Part shown: in pieces, positions 7,877 through 14,992 of the stretch
Position numbering within the stretch: position 1 is the stretch's first letter
How the letters are laid out: every line of letters starts with the position of its first letter
Assembly: GCA_016214895.1 (NCBI GenBank)
Contig: JACRMR010000020.1
Span: forward strand, 105,812-169,811
From: a candidate division KSB1 bacterium
GTDB taxonomy: Bacteria; Electryoneota; RPQS01
Reading direction: 5' to 3'
DNA: 64,000 bases
The notes under the pieces: model-generated
Seen by the model: only the letters and a program-made list of their open reading frames with translations
The model's database searches: none
What the model was told of the DNA's origin: nothing
Position numbers and translations under genes: made by a program

Positions 7877-8266
7877 ATGGCTACCGAGGCCGGTTGCGCC
7901 GCGCTCTATTATGCGGCGTTCGTGTACGACGGAATCCTCGGGTTGTTGTTGCTGGCGGTACCCGGGACGGTGTACACGGTGATGCACGAGACGCCGCCGG
8001 AGCATTTCGGGTATGTGCAATTCCCGGCGGCTTTGCTGCTGGTGTTCGCGGCGATGTTCTGGACGGTGGCGCGCGACCTGCAACGCAACCGCAATTTGAT
8101 TCCGTACCTGATTCTGTTCAAGCTGGCGTTTGCGAGCGTGGTGATCGGCTATTGGATCGCGGGGGACATTCCCGGGTTGTGGAAGCCGTTTTCGATCATC
8201 GACCTGTTATTTGCGGGGGCGTTCTATGGTTCGTGGTGGCGAACGCGGATTCCGCGCGCGGCGTAA
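7877..8266 (+). CDS. small integral membrane protein
   Basis: A 129-residue protein with hydrophobic segments near residues 10-32, 45-63, 75-95 and 100-120, so probably four membrane helices. Family not recognised. ATG at 7877 has GGGAGG 5-6 nt upstream; GTG at 7871 falls inside that ribosome binding site. It follows the radical SAM gene by 30 nt and is likely in the same operon. Confidence 0.7.
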   Translation: MATEAGCAALYYAAFVYDGILGLLLLAVPGTVYTVMHETPPEHFGYVQFPAALLLVFAAMFWTVARDLQRNRNLIPYLILFKLAFASVVIGYWIAGDIPGLWKPFSIIDLLFAGAFYGSWWRTRIPRAA

Positions 8267-8412
8267 ACGCCCGATTCGAGTGCAGGGGCCAGCGACGAGT
8301 TGGGCGCGCGGCAGGAAGTGAGGGCCGCGCCGACTCGCCGAGAGGGGCGGGGAGCTGACAACCCGCCGGGCGTCGAGCCGACGATTGTTGACACGGCGCC
8401 AGACTATAACAG

Positions 8413-8443
8413 AAACGGGCGGCCCAGATCGGGTCGCCCGTTT
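8413..8443. terminator. bidirectional rho-independent terminator
   Basis: AAACGGGC (8413-8420) pairs with GCCCGTTT (8436-8443), with further pairing inside. It lies between convergent genes; the minus-strand exit reads CCCGTTTCTG. Confidence 0.75.
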
Positions 8444-8464
8444 GCCGTCTCAGCAGCGCGCGGA

Positions 8465-9076
8465 TTACTTGCGCTTGTAGTGGATCTCCATCACCTTGAA
8501 TTCTTTCGGGGTGCCGACGGCGTCGTACATCTCGAACTTGTGGTTGTTGTCGTCGATCAAGGTCATGACATACTTGACGGGCTTGTCCTTGAGGTTCATC
8601 ATCGGATCGTCCATCTTGCCCAGCATGGTAATGGTCTTGCCGTCGGGGCTGCCGGTTCCTTCCGCGGTGGAGATCCCGGTGCCGAAGTCGTCGTTCCAAC
8701 TCATCCAATAGAGCTTGCGGAACTTGTCGTAGCCGGTCATGCCGATGCCGTGGTACGGCTGGCCCATCATGTCTCCGGTGAACTCGCTGTGCACCACGCG
8801 TCCACCCAGAATCATTTTGTCGATACAGCTCCCCTTGCTCTCCATCGGGGGCTGCGCGGGATCCATCCACATTTTGGAGGAGCAATCCCAATTCCCGACC
8901 ATTTTGGCGAGTGCGGCATGCTCGGCACCCGGGGTCCCAAGTTCCTTGCAGGCTTCCATCATCTTCTGCATCTCTTCGGGAGAGGGCTGCTTGTCCTGTG
9001 CGGGGGCGGAAACGGTCGCAGCGACGATGGCGGTCGCAACGACTGCGAAACGGAATGATCTGAAAAAGCTGAACAT
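8465..9076 (-). CDS. exported DUF1579-family protein
   Basis: A 203-residue protein with a signal peptide (residues 1-26, VSAPA) and mature sequence starting QDKQP. The body has features of DUF1579: GNWDCSSKMWMDP, GRVVHSEFTGDMMGQPYHG, GYDKFRKLYWMSW and a GKMDDPM strand, a lipocalin-like beta-barrel fold of unknown function. ATG at 9076 has AAAGGAG 6 nt upstream; the ATG at 9124 lies at the predicted transcription start. Cleavage would leave N-terminal Gln, a substrate for the glutaminyl cyclase at 56560. It has its own promoter and terminator. Confidence 0.85.
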   Translation of the reverse strand: MFSFFRSFRFAVVATAIVAATVSAPAQDKQPSPEEMQKMMEACKELGTPGAEHAALAKMVGNWDCSSKMWMDPAQPPMESKGSCIDKMILGGRVVHSEFTGDMMGQPYHGIGMTGYDKFRKLYWMSWNDDFGTGISTAEGTGSPDGKTITMLGKMDDPMMNLKDKPVKYVMTLIDDNNHKFEMYDAVGTPKEFKVMEIHYKRK

Positions 9077-9115
9077 AGCATCTCCTTTGGTTAGGTGGCT
9101 GAATTTGGATGCCCA

Positions 9116-9144
9116 AATGTACAAATTTCTCTAATTCGAGTCAA
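9116..9144 (-). promoter_or_regulatory. sigma-70 promoter for the DUF1579 gene
   Basis: TTGACT (9139-9144) and TACATT (9116-9121) have a 17-nt spacer on the minus strand, about 33 nt before the predicted leader end at the ATG. Confidence 0.7.
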
Positions 9145-9201
9145 GTTATGATTTGCAGAGTAGGAATTTTTTTTGGTCTGTCAACAGAGATACAACAAGA
9201 A

Positions 9202-9225
9202 CGGGCAGATCATTAGACCTGCCCG
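9202..9225 (-). terminator. hairpin terminator after the 38-aa gene
   Basis: CGGGCAG (9202-9208) pairs with CTGCCCG (9219-9225), 28 nt beyond the stop codon of the small gene. On the minus strand the exit is TTCTTGTTG, only moderately T-rich. Confidence 0.6.
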
Positions 9226-9253
9226 CAAGGGGAGTGCTCCGGCGTAGTCGGGG

Positions 9254-9370
9254 TCAGCGGTTGGGGACCGGGTTGGAGGGTTGGGAGTCGGCCTCGGTCT
9301 CGCGCACCAAGGAAAAGATGGACCGAAACGCGGATTCCAGAAGTCCGATCAGCAGCAGAGGTCGGTTCAT
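9254..9370 (-). CDS. 38-aa small protein with its own promoter
   Basis: A 38-codon gene beginning MNRPLLLIGLLESAF and ending SNPVPNR. The first 25 residues are hydrophobic or amphipathic and could bind or span a membrane; the tail is polar and Pro-rich. Support comes from a complete unit: promoter boxes with a 17-nt spacer at 9407-9435, AAGGA 5 nt before the ATG, and a hairpin after the stop. No homologue is recognised and the function is unknown. It could also be a small RNA with a chance frame. Confidence 0.5.
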   Translation of the reverse strand: MNRPLLLIGLLESAFRSIFSLVRETEADSQPSNPVPNR

Positions 9371-9406
9371 GATGGTCCTTGCGGTGGGTTGACAGTAACT
9401 GCACAC

Positions 9407-9435
9407 AAGATAGGGAGCAGTTCGCCGGCGCGCAA
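9407..9435 (-). promoter_or_regulatory. probable promoter of the 38-aa gene
   Basis: TTGCGC (9430-9435) and TATCTT (9407-9412) are separated by 17 nt on the minus strand, giving a leader of about 30 nt. Confidence 0.5.
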
Positions 9436-9533
9436 GGCGGGGAGACACGTCGATAGAGATAGAGGGCGGCGACGGTCGGCGAGCCAACTATAGTGAGTAG
9501 AGTGGCTGATTTGGCCGCTTGCCGTGGAGCGCA

Positions 9534-9559
9534 AGCGGCGACTCTTTCGAGTCGCCGCT
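9534..9559 (-). terminator. stem-loop terminator after the repeat lipoprotein
   Basis: An 11-bp perfect stem (9534-9544 with 9549-9559) and 4-nt loop lies 24 nt past the stop at 9583. It lacks a strong T-tract. Confidence 0.6.
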
Positions 9560-9582
9560 CATGAACGAGGAGTCAGTCAGAA

Positions 9583-10203
9583 TTACTTCTTGACCGGCTT
9601 CGCGGGGGCCGGCTTCGGCGCCGGTTTGAGCTTATTCAGCTCTTCCTGGGCCTTCATCATCGTCTCGGTACCCGCGAACTTGGGGTTCTTGACGAATTCT
9701 TCGGCCTTTGCGATCTTGGCCTTTTTGGCCAGTTTGGCGATTTTGTCCCATTCAGCCGCGGCCAGCTCATTACGAGCCTTCATACCGGCCGGGGTGTTGG
9801 GATACTTCGCGACGAGTTCATCGACCTTTTTGGCATCGTAGAGGCCCTGGGCTTGGGCATTACGGGCCTCATTGGCCGCCGGCGTGTCGGCATACTTGGC
9901 GAGCACTTCGTCGTACTTCTTCTCAGCCACGAGCTTGGCCGCGATGCGATTCTTGGCTTCGCCGACGAACTTGGTATCGGCGTAGTTGGCGAGGATTTCG
10001 TCGAATTTGCCATCGGCCAGCAGTTTTTCGGCGACCTTCTCTTTCGCTTGAGCCGCGATCGGCAGGTTCGAGTACTTGGCCATAATTTCCTCGTACTTAC
10101 CCGCATCAAACAGCTTTTGCGCGCGCTGCTCCGGCGACGCACAGCCGCCCGCCATCAGGGCGATGACCACTAGAACTGAGACGACACTTAACGTGCGCTT
10201 CAT
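9583..10203 (-). CDS. repeat-rich lipoprotein (paralogue 1)
   Basis: A 206-residue lipoprotein. The signal peptide ends in the lipobox MAGGC (lipidated Cys21). The mature part is built from four or more roughly 33-residue helical repeats of the type LFDAGKYEEIMAKYSN, LLADGKFDEILANYAD and LVAEKKYDEVLAKYAD, resembling degenerate TPR units. The C-terminus is Lys/Pro/Ala-rich (PAPKPAPAKPVKK). It may be a scaffold or peptidoglycan-associated adaptor in the envelope, but no function is known. ATG has AAGGAGGAG upstream. A shorter paralogue lies 179 nt upstream. Confidence 0.8.
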   Translation of the reverse strand: MKRTLSVVSVLVVIALMAGGCASPEQRAQKLFDAGKYEEIMAKYSNLPIAAQAKEKVAEKLLADGKFDEILANYADTKFVGEAKNRIAAKLVAEKKYDEVLAKYADTPAANEARNAQAQGLYDAKKVDELVAKYPNTPAGMKARNELAAAEWDKIAKLAKKAKIAKAEEFVKNPKFAGTETMMKAQEELNKLKPAPKPAPAKPVKK

Positions 10204-10382
10204 GGAAATTTACTCCTCCTTGGAGTACACTAAGATCTACCCGCCTGAATTCTCGCAGCGCGACATCGGGGCGAGTCTCCGGTGTGCCTTGCTTTCTATT
10301 GTTTGTAGAAAAAAAACGAAGGGGATCGGGCGGGCCAAACGGGCAGGCGGTCCGATCAGAGCCGCGGAGCCGCGACGGCAGC

Positions 10383-10985
10383 CTATTTCTTACCGGCCTT
10401 GCTGCGGATCTCCTGCAGGAGTCGGCTGGCCTCTTTGTAGGATGCGGTACCGGGCCACTTCTTCAGCAGCAGGTCAAATGCCTCTTCCTTGGCCTTACCT
10501 TTGAGCTTCTTGGCAGCCTCGAGATCGACCTTTGACAGCGAATCTTTGTACGCGGTAGCACGGGGCGCATCCGGGAAGCGCTTGAACAAAGTATCAAAGG
10601 CAGCGACGGTGATCAGGGAGTCAACGAGCTTGTCGCGCGACGACGCCGCGAACTGCGATCCGGGGAAAGAATCGAGCACAGCCTGGTATCGTCCGGCGTC
10701 AAAGAGCTGCCGGGCGAGTTCGTTTTTGGCTTTGAAGGCGGCTGGTGTATCTCGGTAATTTGCAAGTACTTCGGAGTAATTCTTGGCATTGACCAGCTCT
10801 TCGGCGACTTTGGCGCGGGCGCGGCGTCCGATTTCGAGGTCACTGAAGTTATCCATGACCTTTTGATACTCACCCTTGTCGAAGAGTTTCTGTGCCTGGG
10901 CGGCTCGGTTTGAACATCCGTTGATGCCGAGCAGTGCGAAAAGGAGGGTCAGGGAGAAAGTGAAGAGCAGAACGCGTTTGCTCAT
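10383..10985 (-). CDS. repeat-rich lipoprotein (paralogue 2)
   Basis: A 200-residue lipoprotein with lipobox GINGC (lipidated Cys24) and the same helical repeat design as its neighbour (LFDKGEYQKVMDNFSD, LVNAKNYSEVLANYRD, LFDAGRYQAVLDSFPG). It ends in a basic AGKK. The two are probably products of an old tandem duplication. ATG at 10985 is preferred because a promoter puts transcription start near 11023, too close to ATG 11015 or TTG 11018. No clear Shine-Dalgarno precedes 10985. Confidence 0.75.
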   Translation of the reverse strand: MSKRVLLFTFSLTLLFALLGINGCSNRAAQAQKLFDKGEYQKVMDNFSDLEIGRRARAKVAEELVNAKNYSEVLANYRDTPAAFKAKNELARQLFDAGRYQAVLDSFPGSQFAASSRDKLVDSLITVAAFDTLFKRFPDAPRATAYKDSLSKVDLEAAKKLKGKAKEEAFDLLLKKWPGTASYKEASRLLQEIRSKAGKK

Positions 10986-11030
10986 GACGAGATTATGCGA
11001 AGTGGTGCAGGCCATCAATTACAAACGGGG

Positions 11031-11059
11031 AATTTAGTCAATTTGACTCAGAAAGTCAA
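11031..11059 (-). promoter_or_regulatory. sigma-70 promoter for the paired lipoproteins
   Basis: TTGACT (11054-11059) and TAAATT (11031-11036) have a 17-nt spacer on the minus strand. Confidence 0.7.
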
Positions 11060-11264
11060 GCGGAATATCATATTTTTCACCACCCTACTCGTTCGGGCGA
11101 GACCAAAACGGTCGGTTGGTGAGCAGCTTGGCATCGCGTTTGGGGCGGCGAATTGTCGGCGTGGTCCCGTGTTTGCTGTCGCTCGGCAACATGCCGGGCG
11201 CGGGTTAGGACCGGCGAAACGGGGCGAAAATTCACAGTGATAAGATACAAGGTTTTGGAATCAC

Positions 11265-11293
11265 TTGCAATTATGACGGGTCGCGGCTATATT
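11265..11293 (+). promoter_or_regulatory. sigma-70 promoter for the ExbB/ExbD/TonB-like operon
   Basis: TTGCAA (11265-11270) and TATATT (11288-11293) with a 17-nt spacer give a start near 11300 and a 40-nt leader. The 355-nt divergent gap 10986-11340 otherwise holds only the opposing promoter; nothing is recognised at 11060-11260. Confidence 0.7.
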
Positions 11294-11340
11294 CCGAGCT
11301 ATAGCACTGTTCAGGGGTCACTCACCACCAAACCACCGAA

Positions 11341-11955
11341 ATGAGCCCACGTTTGAAACTCCTTGCGCGCCGGGAATCGCTCGCCATTGCGGGGCTGAGC
11401 TTGATTTTGACGGTCGTTTATCATTCACTATCCTACGCATCGCCCACGACGGGATCACGTTATGTCACGATGTCCGAGCGCATCGGCAATGTGCTGGTGT
11501 TGTTCCGCAATCTGGACGTCTGGATCTATTTTTTCCAGGGCATCTTGCTGTTCGGCGGCATCGGCCTCACGGTCTATTACATGGTCGTGTTTCACCGCAA
11601 AGGATTCATCGCGACTCTGCAGCATAAGACGGAAGAGCTGACAAAGACGTCCGATTTGCAGGCCGCGGTCAATTTTGAGTTGGAGAGCCTGGCGAATCGG
11701 TTCTTGTTTCTCGATCTCATGGTCGGCGGGGCGCCGGTCGCGGGCCTGTTGGGCACGGTCCTGGGTCTGGTGCAGGTGTTCAGTGAGCAGACGCTGGTGG
11801 AGAACGTGACGATGCAGACGATTGCGGGCGGGATGTACGTAGCGATGGTGACGACGGTGTGCGGCTTGATCGTCGCGCTGTTCGGCATCATCGGCCGACA
11901 CCTGTTGAACACGCGGTTGTCGGAGATTCGGGATACGCTGACCGGAGCCAGGTAA
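11341..11955 (+). CDS. ExbB/TolQ/MotA-family proton channel protein
   Basis: A 204-residue inner-membrane protein. Helix 1 lies near residues 14-32, helix 2 near 60-84. The conserved pair of helices after residue 125 carries GAPVAGLLGTVLGLVQVF and TIAGGMYVAMVTTVCGL, the motif of ExbB/TolQ subunits that form the pentameric channel using proton flow to drive a periplasmic arm. Length is close to ExbB. No Shine-Dalgarno is seen before ATG 11341. It starts an operon with an ExbD-like partner 3 nt downstream, so a dedicated motor is likely. Confidence 0.85.
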   Translation: MSPRLKLLARRESLAIAGLSLILTVVYHSLSYASPTTGSRYVTMSERIGNVLVLFRNLDVWIYFFQGILLFGGIGLTVYYMVVFHRKGFIATLQHKTEELTKTSDLQAAVNFELESLANRFLFLDLMVGGAPVAGLLGTVLGLVQVFSEQTLVENVTMQTIAGGMYVAMVTTVCGLIVALFGIIGRHLLNTRLSEIRDTLTGAR

Positions 11956-11958
11956 TCC

Positions 11959-12405
11959 ATGAGACGAACTCGCGATCCGTTCGACGAGTCGATGACGTCG
12001 CTCATTGATCTCGCCTTCAATTTGCTCTTGTTTTTTGTGATCTCGCTGGTGATTGTGCCTGAAGATCTGGTGCCGCTCAAGTTGCCGACGAATTTCGGCG
12101 AAGGGCAGCCGGATTTGAAGGTCGGTGACGAGATCATATTCCATGTGCTGCGCTCGGGCGCGGTGGTGGTCGAGGATCAGTTGCTGGCCGATTCGACGGT
12201 GCTCGACTCGCTGTTGTTTGCGCGGGCGGACACGCTGTTGTCGCAGTTTCACGCGTCGAAGCCGCAGGGCAAGGTGATTCTAAAGGCGGACAGCGGCGCG
12301 GTGTGGGACCGTCCGATCCAACTCATGCAGGCGGCGGGGAAGCAAGGCGTTCCGATCAGTATCGCCTTGACACCCGACGTGGGAAGTCCGGCGGCAATTC
12401 CATGA
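11959..12405 (+). CDS. ExbD/TolR-family protein
   Basis: A 148-residue single-pass inner-membrane protein. The cytoplasmic start MRRTRDPFDE is followed by SMTSLIDLAFNLLLFFVIS, with the proton-carrying Asp17 that is invariant in ExbD/TolR. The periplasmic part is about 110 residues, with the usual ILKADSG and PIQLMQAA elements of the ExbD fold. It would pair with the preceding ExbB-like protein. The stop overlaps the next ATG by ATGA. Confidence 0.85.
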   Translation: MRRTRDPFDESMTSLIDLAFNLLLFFVISLVIVPEDLVPLKLPTNFGEGQPDLKVGDEIIFHVLRSGAVVVEDQLLADSTVLDSLLFARADTLLSQFHASKPQGKVILKADSGAVWDRPIQLMQAAGKQGVPISIALTPDVGSPAAIP

Positions 12406-13511
12406 GCGACAAACAGGTCAAACGCGGCATTCACGGGGCATCGTTGGTGCTGACGACGATCATGCTGCTCACGATCCCGACGGTGAACCTGCCGAAGTCA
12501 CTGGCGGACGTGAAGCTGCCGTTGCTGTTGATTCCGATCGAGGAACTCATCCGCATCGAGCAGGAGCGACCCAAGCCGAAGCCGATCCCGCTGAGTCAAG
12601 CGGGGATTGCTTCGGCCAGCACCCATGCGCCGATTTTCGCGCCGACGGAGATTCAGGCGGAGCCGTCGGAGATCCTGGTGGCGGAGCCGTCGCTGGAGCA
12701 GCCGGAGTTTGGATTGCTGTCTCCGCTGTATGAAGTGCCGCCGCCGGAGAATCGCGAGCCGACGCGGATGGAACCGGTGTCGTCTCCGCTGCCGGACATG
12801 CTGACGATGCGGAGCAATGAAGGACCGTTAGTGCCGCCGGCCGCGATGCCGGCTCCGGTATCGCAACGCGGGGCGAACTACCGCGGGTCGGGCGCGGCGG
12901 ATCTTGATATGGCGACTCAGCCATCCTATACGGGACCGAATCTCAATCTACCGGCCAGCGACATACCCGCAACCGGACTCAGTCACGGAGACGCGGTCTC
13001 GACATCGCCGACACCGGGCGCGGCCCGGGGGGATCGGTATCAGAGCAACGCGGGCAATTCGACCGGTCCCGCGACGAGCGCGGGTTTGAGCGGGCCGGGC
13101 GACGATGTGATCGGCGAAGGCGAGTTGAGCGGCTTGCTGAACTGGTTGCGCAGTCAGCACGCGGAGTTTCCGCCGGTCGTGCAATCGTATATGGAGACTC
13201 GGAGTTCCGATTTACGCGGGATCACGAGTCACTCCGGGTGGGATATCTTCGTGCAGTTCAGCGAGGCGGAGCATCAGCTCAAGATCTTTCTGGCACGCGG
13301 TGGGATTGGAATTCTGCTGGCGGATTCCGACTTCAAGTCGCGCTCGCAGTTATTTGGCATGGGCAACGTGACGCGGGAGGGTGGAGTGATCAGCGCGATC
13401 GCGGCGCGGCGGGATAAGCCCACGACGGAGCGGACGGATGAATTTTATCGTGTGTTCACGGAATGGATGAGCACGATTGGCATTTCGTTGGGATCGAGGG
13501 CGGCGCGATGA
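12402..13511 (+). CDS. TonB-like membrane-anchored Pro-rich protein
   Basis: A 369-residue protein with a short basic N-terminus, one membrane segment (residues about 12-29) and a long Pro/Ala/Ser-rich linker to about residue 240 that starts with EQERPKPKPIP, like TonB. A folded C-terminal region (about 245-369) opens LLNWLRSQHAEFPPVV and contains GWDIFVQFSE and FLARGGIGILL. This end is not obviously a standard TonB C-terminal domain, so its outer-membrane partner may be novel, possibly the beta-barrel protein encoded two genes on. Coupled to both neighbours by ATGA overlaps. Confidence 0.7.
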   Translation: MSDKQVKRGIHGASLVLTTIMLLTIPTVNLPKSLADVKLPLLLIPIEELIRIEQERPKPKPIPLSQAGIASASTHAPIFAPTEIQAEPSEILVAEPSLEQPEFGLLSPLYEVPPPENREPTRMEPVSSPLPDMLTMRSNEGPLVPPAAMPAPVSQRGANYRGSGAADLDMATQPSYTGPNLNLPASDIPATGLSHGDAVSTSPTPGAARGDRYQSNAGNSTGPATSAGLSGPGDDVIGEGELSGLLNWLRSQHAEFPPVVQSYMETRSSDLRGITSHSGWDIFVQFSEAEHQLKIFLARGGIGILLADSDFKSRSQLFGMGNVTREGGVISAIAARRDKPTTERTDEFYRVFTEWMSTIGISLGSRAAR

Positions 13512-13585
13512 AATCTGAAATCCGAAATTCGAAATCCGAGTATCGATTCCGGCGGGGTCGGGAGACTCTGCGCGGGGTGAGGGAA
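13507..13585 (+). repeat. dispersed repeat inside the 5' end of the TPR gene
   Basis: 13508-13540 is a run of GAAATC-type heptads (GAAATCTGAAATCCGAAATT). 13548-13580 matches the repeat at 4160-4192 with one gap and about two substitutions. Both parts lie between the coupled start codon and the signal-peptide coding region. Confidence 0.7.
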
Positions 13586-14992
13586 GCGAAATCGCGCGCG
13601 GCCGCGCGGTGCTACGGAGGATGCTGCGCAATTCTGATGGCCCTGGTCTTGCTCGCGGGAACCGCGGTGGCGGGAAAGAAGCAGGCTCCGGCCCCGGCGG
13701 GAGTCGATTCGACGACCGTCCAGCAGGCGGATTCGTTGGCCCGGGAGCTGTTCGGCGACCAGAAGCGATTCGACGAGGCGCGTCGGCAGTTTGAAAACGG
13801 CAAGGATGATTTCAATGCCGGCGAAGCGTTCATTCGGGAGGCGGACTCGTTGCGCGCGATTGGAATTGACACGACGCTGCGTCGTCCGGGCGGAGTGTTC
13901 GGCCAGATCCGGCAGGCGCTCGGGGATACGGTACCCTCGTCGCGGGAACAGGATACGCGCAAGCGGGCCGAGGCGGCGTTCAAGCGCGCCGTGCGTGAAT
14001 TTGAGCAGGCCCAGAAGATTCAGCCCGACATGCAGGAGATCCCGCTCTGGCTGGTGGCGACGTACGATCGTTTGCAGGATTGGACGAAGTCGCTCGCGCT
14101 GTATCGCGAGATCCTGAATGAGCGCCAGGGCGAGGACCGGCTGTGGTTCAGTTACGGCTATGCGGCCCTGCGGGCGGGTCAATATGACAAGGCGGTGATG
14201 GCGTTCGGGCAGGCGATCTCGGTTCACTTTCTGGTGAATGAGGACTCGGCCCGGATTCCGAACCGTTACCGCGCATATCTGGGCGAGGCCTACATCAAGA
14301 CGTATCAGGACCGGCTCGCGCTGGAGCAGTTCCGGCAGGCGCAAGAATATGCCGCGGATACGAGCGAGCGCGCGGAGCTGCAGCGCACGATCGATTGGAT
14401 TCAGTGGGACGAGGGCGGGATTGCGACGGTGGAGTATCGCGATGCGGCGTTTCGGGCCGAGACCGAATCGCGTTGGAATGACGCACGGGAGGCGTATCTG
14501 GGCGGCATTCAAGCGTCGCGGAGTCCGGCCGCGCGCAACGAGTTGAGTTACCGGCTGACGCTACTCGAATTCCGGCAATCGTCGAAGTCGGATGCGCTCG
14601 CGCGGATGAAGTCACTGATCGATGGGACGCCCGATGCCAGCGACGAATGGCGTGAGAATTACGGCAAGATGTTGTATGCGTATGCGCAGGAGACGGAGCA
14701 GGGCGGCGATACGCGCGGCGCGCTGGGCTATTATTTGCAGGCCACGAAGTTTCCGTGGAGCGGGCAGGGCGTCGGCTATTTGGAGATTGCGCGCGTCGCG
14801 GCGAACGATCTGGACCAGGCGATTGAGCACGCAACGCACGCGCTGGAGTTTCCGCTCTCCGCGGAGCAGCGGCAGGCGGCCTACAAGCGGCTGGAAGAAG
14901 CCTATCGATCAAAAGGTAACTGGGACAAAATGAAATACTATCGCAGGTTGCAGGAAGGCGGTCCGGTCGAGGAGGGTGAAGCAAAGCGATGA
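13508..14992 (+). CDS. exported TPR-repeat protein
   Basis: A 494-residue protein if it starts at ATG 13508, which overlaps the previous stop by ATGA. The first 35 residues are Arg/Lys/Ser-rich and encoded by a dispersed repeat. A hydrophobic signal segment CCAILMALVLLAGTAVA follows, then mature GKKQAPAP. The rest is helical with TPR-like units (AFKRAVREFEQAQKIQPD, SLALYREILNERQGE, YDKAVMAFGQAI, ALEQFRQAQEYA). It probably serves as a periplasmic scaffold in the energised complex. A later start at 13637 would shorten the signal peptide. Confidence 0.75.
   Translation: MKSEIRNSKSEYRFRRGRETLRGVREAKSRAAARCYGGCCAILMALVLLAGTAVAGKKQAPAPAGVDSTTVQQADSLARELFGDQKRFDEARRQFENGKDDFNAGEAFIREADSLRAIGIDTTLRRPGGVFGQIRQALGDTVPSSREQDTRKRAEAAFKRAVREFEQAQKIQPDMQEIPLWLVATYDRLQDWTKSLALYREILNERQGEDRLWFSYGYAALRAGQYDKAVMAFGQAISVHFLVNEDSARIPNRYRAYLGEAYIKTYQDRLALEQFRQAQEYAADTSERAELQRTIDWIQWDEGGIATVEYRDAAFRAETESRWNDAREAYLGGIQASRSPAARNELSYRLTLLEFRQSSKSDALARMKSLIDGTPDASDEWRENYGKMLYAYAQETEQGGDTRGALGYYLQATKFPWSGQGVGYLEIARVAANDLDQAIEHATHALEFPLSAEQRQAAYKRLEEAYRSKGNWDKMKYYRRLQEGGPVEEGEAKR

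Noticed and set aside
11060-11260. tRNA or other structured RNA gene
   Set aside because: No acceptor-stem pairing or T-loop GTTCGA pattern could be assembled.
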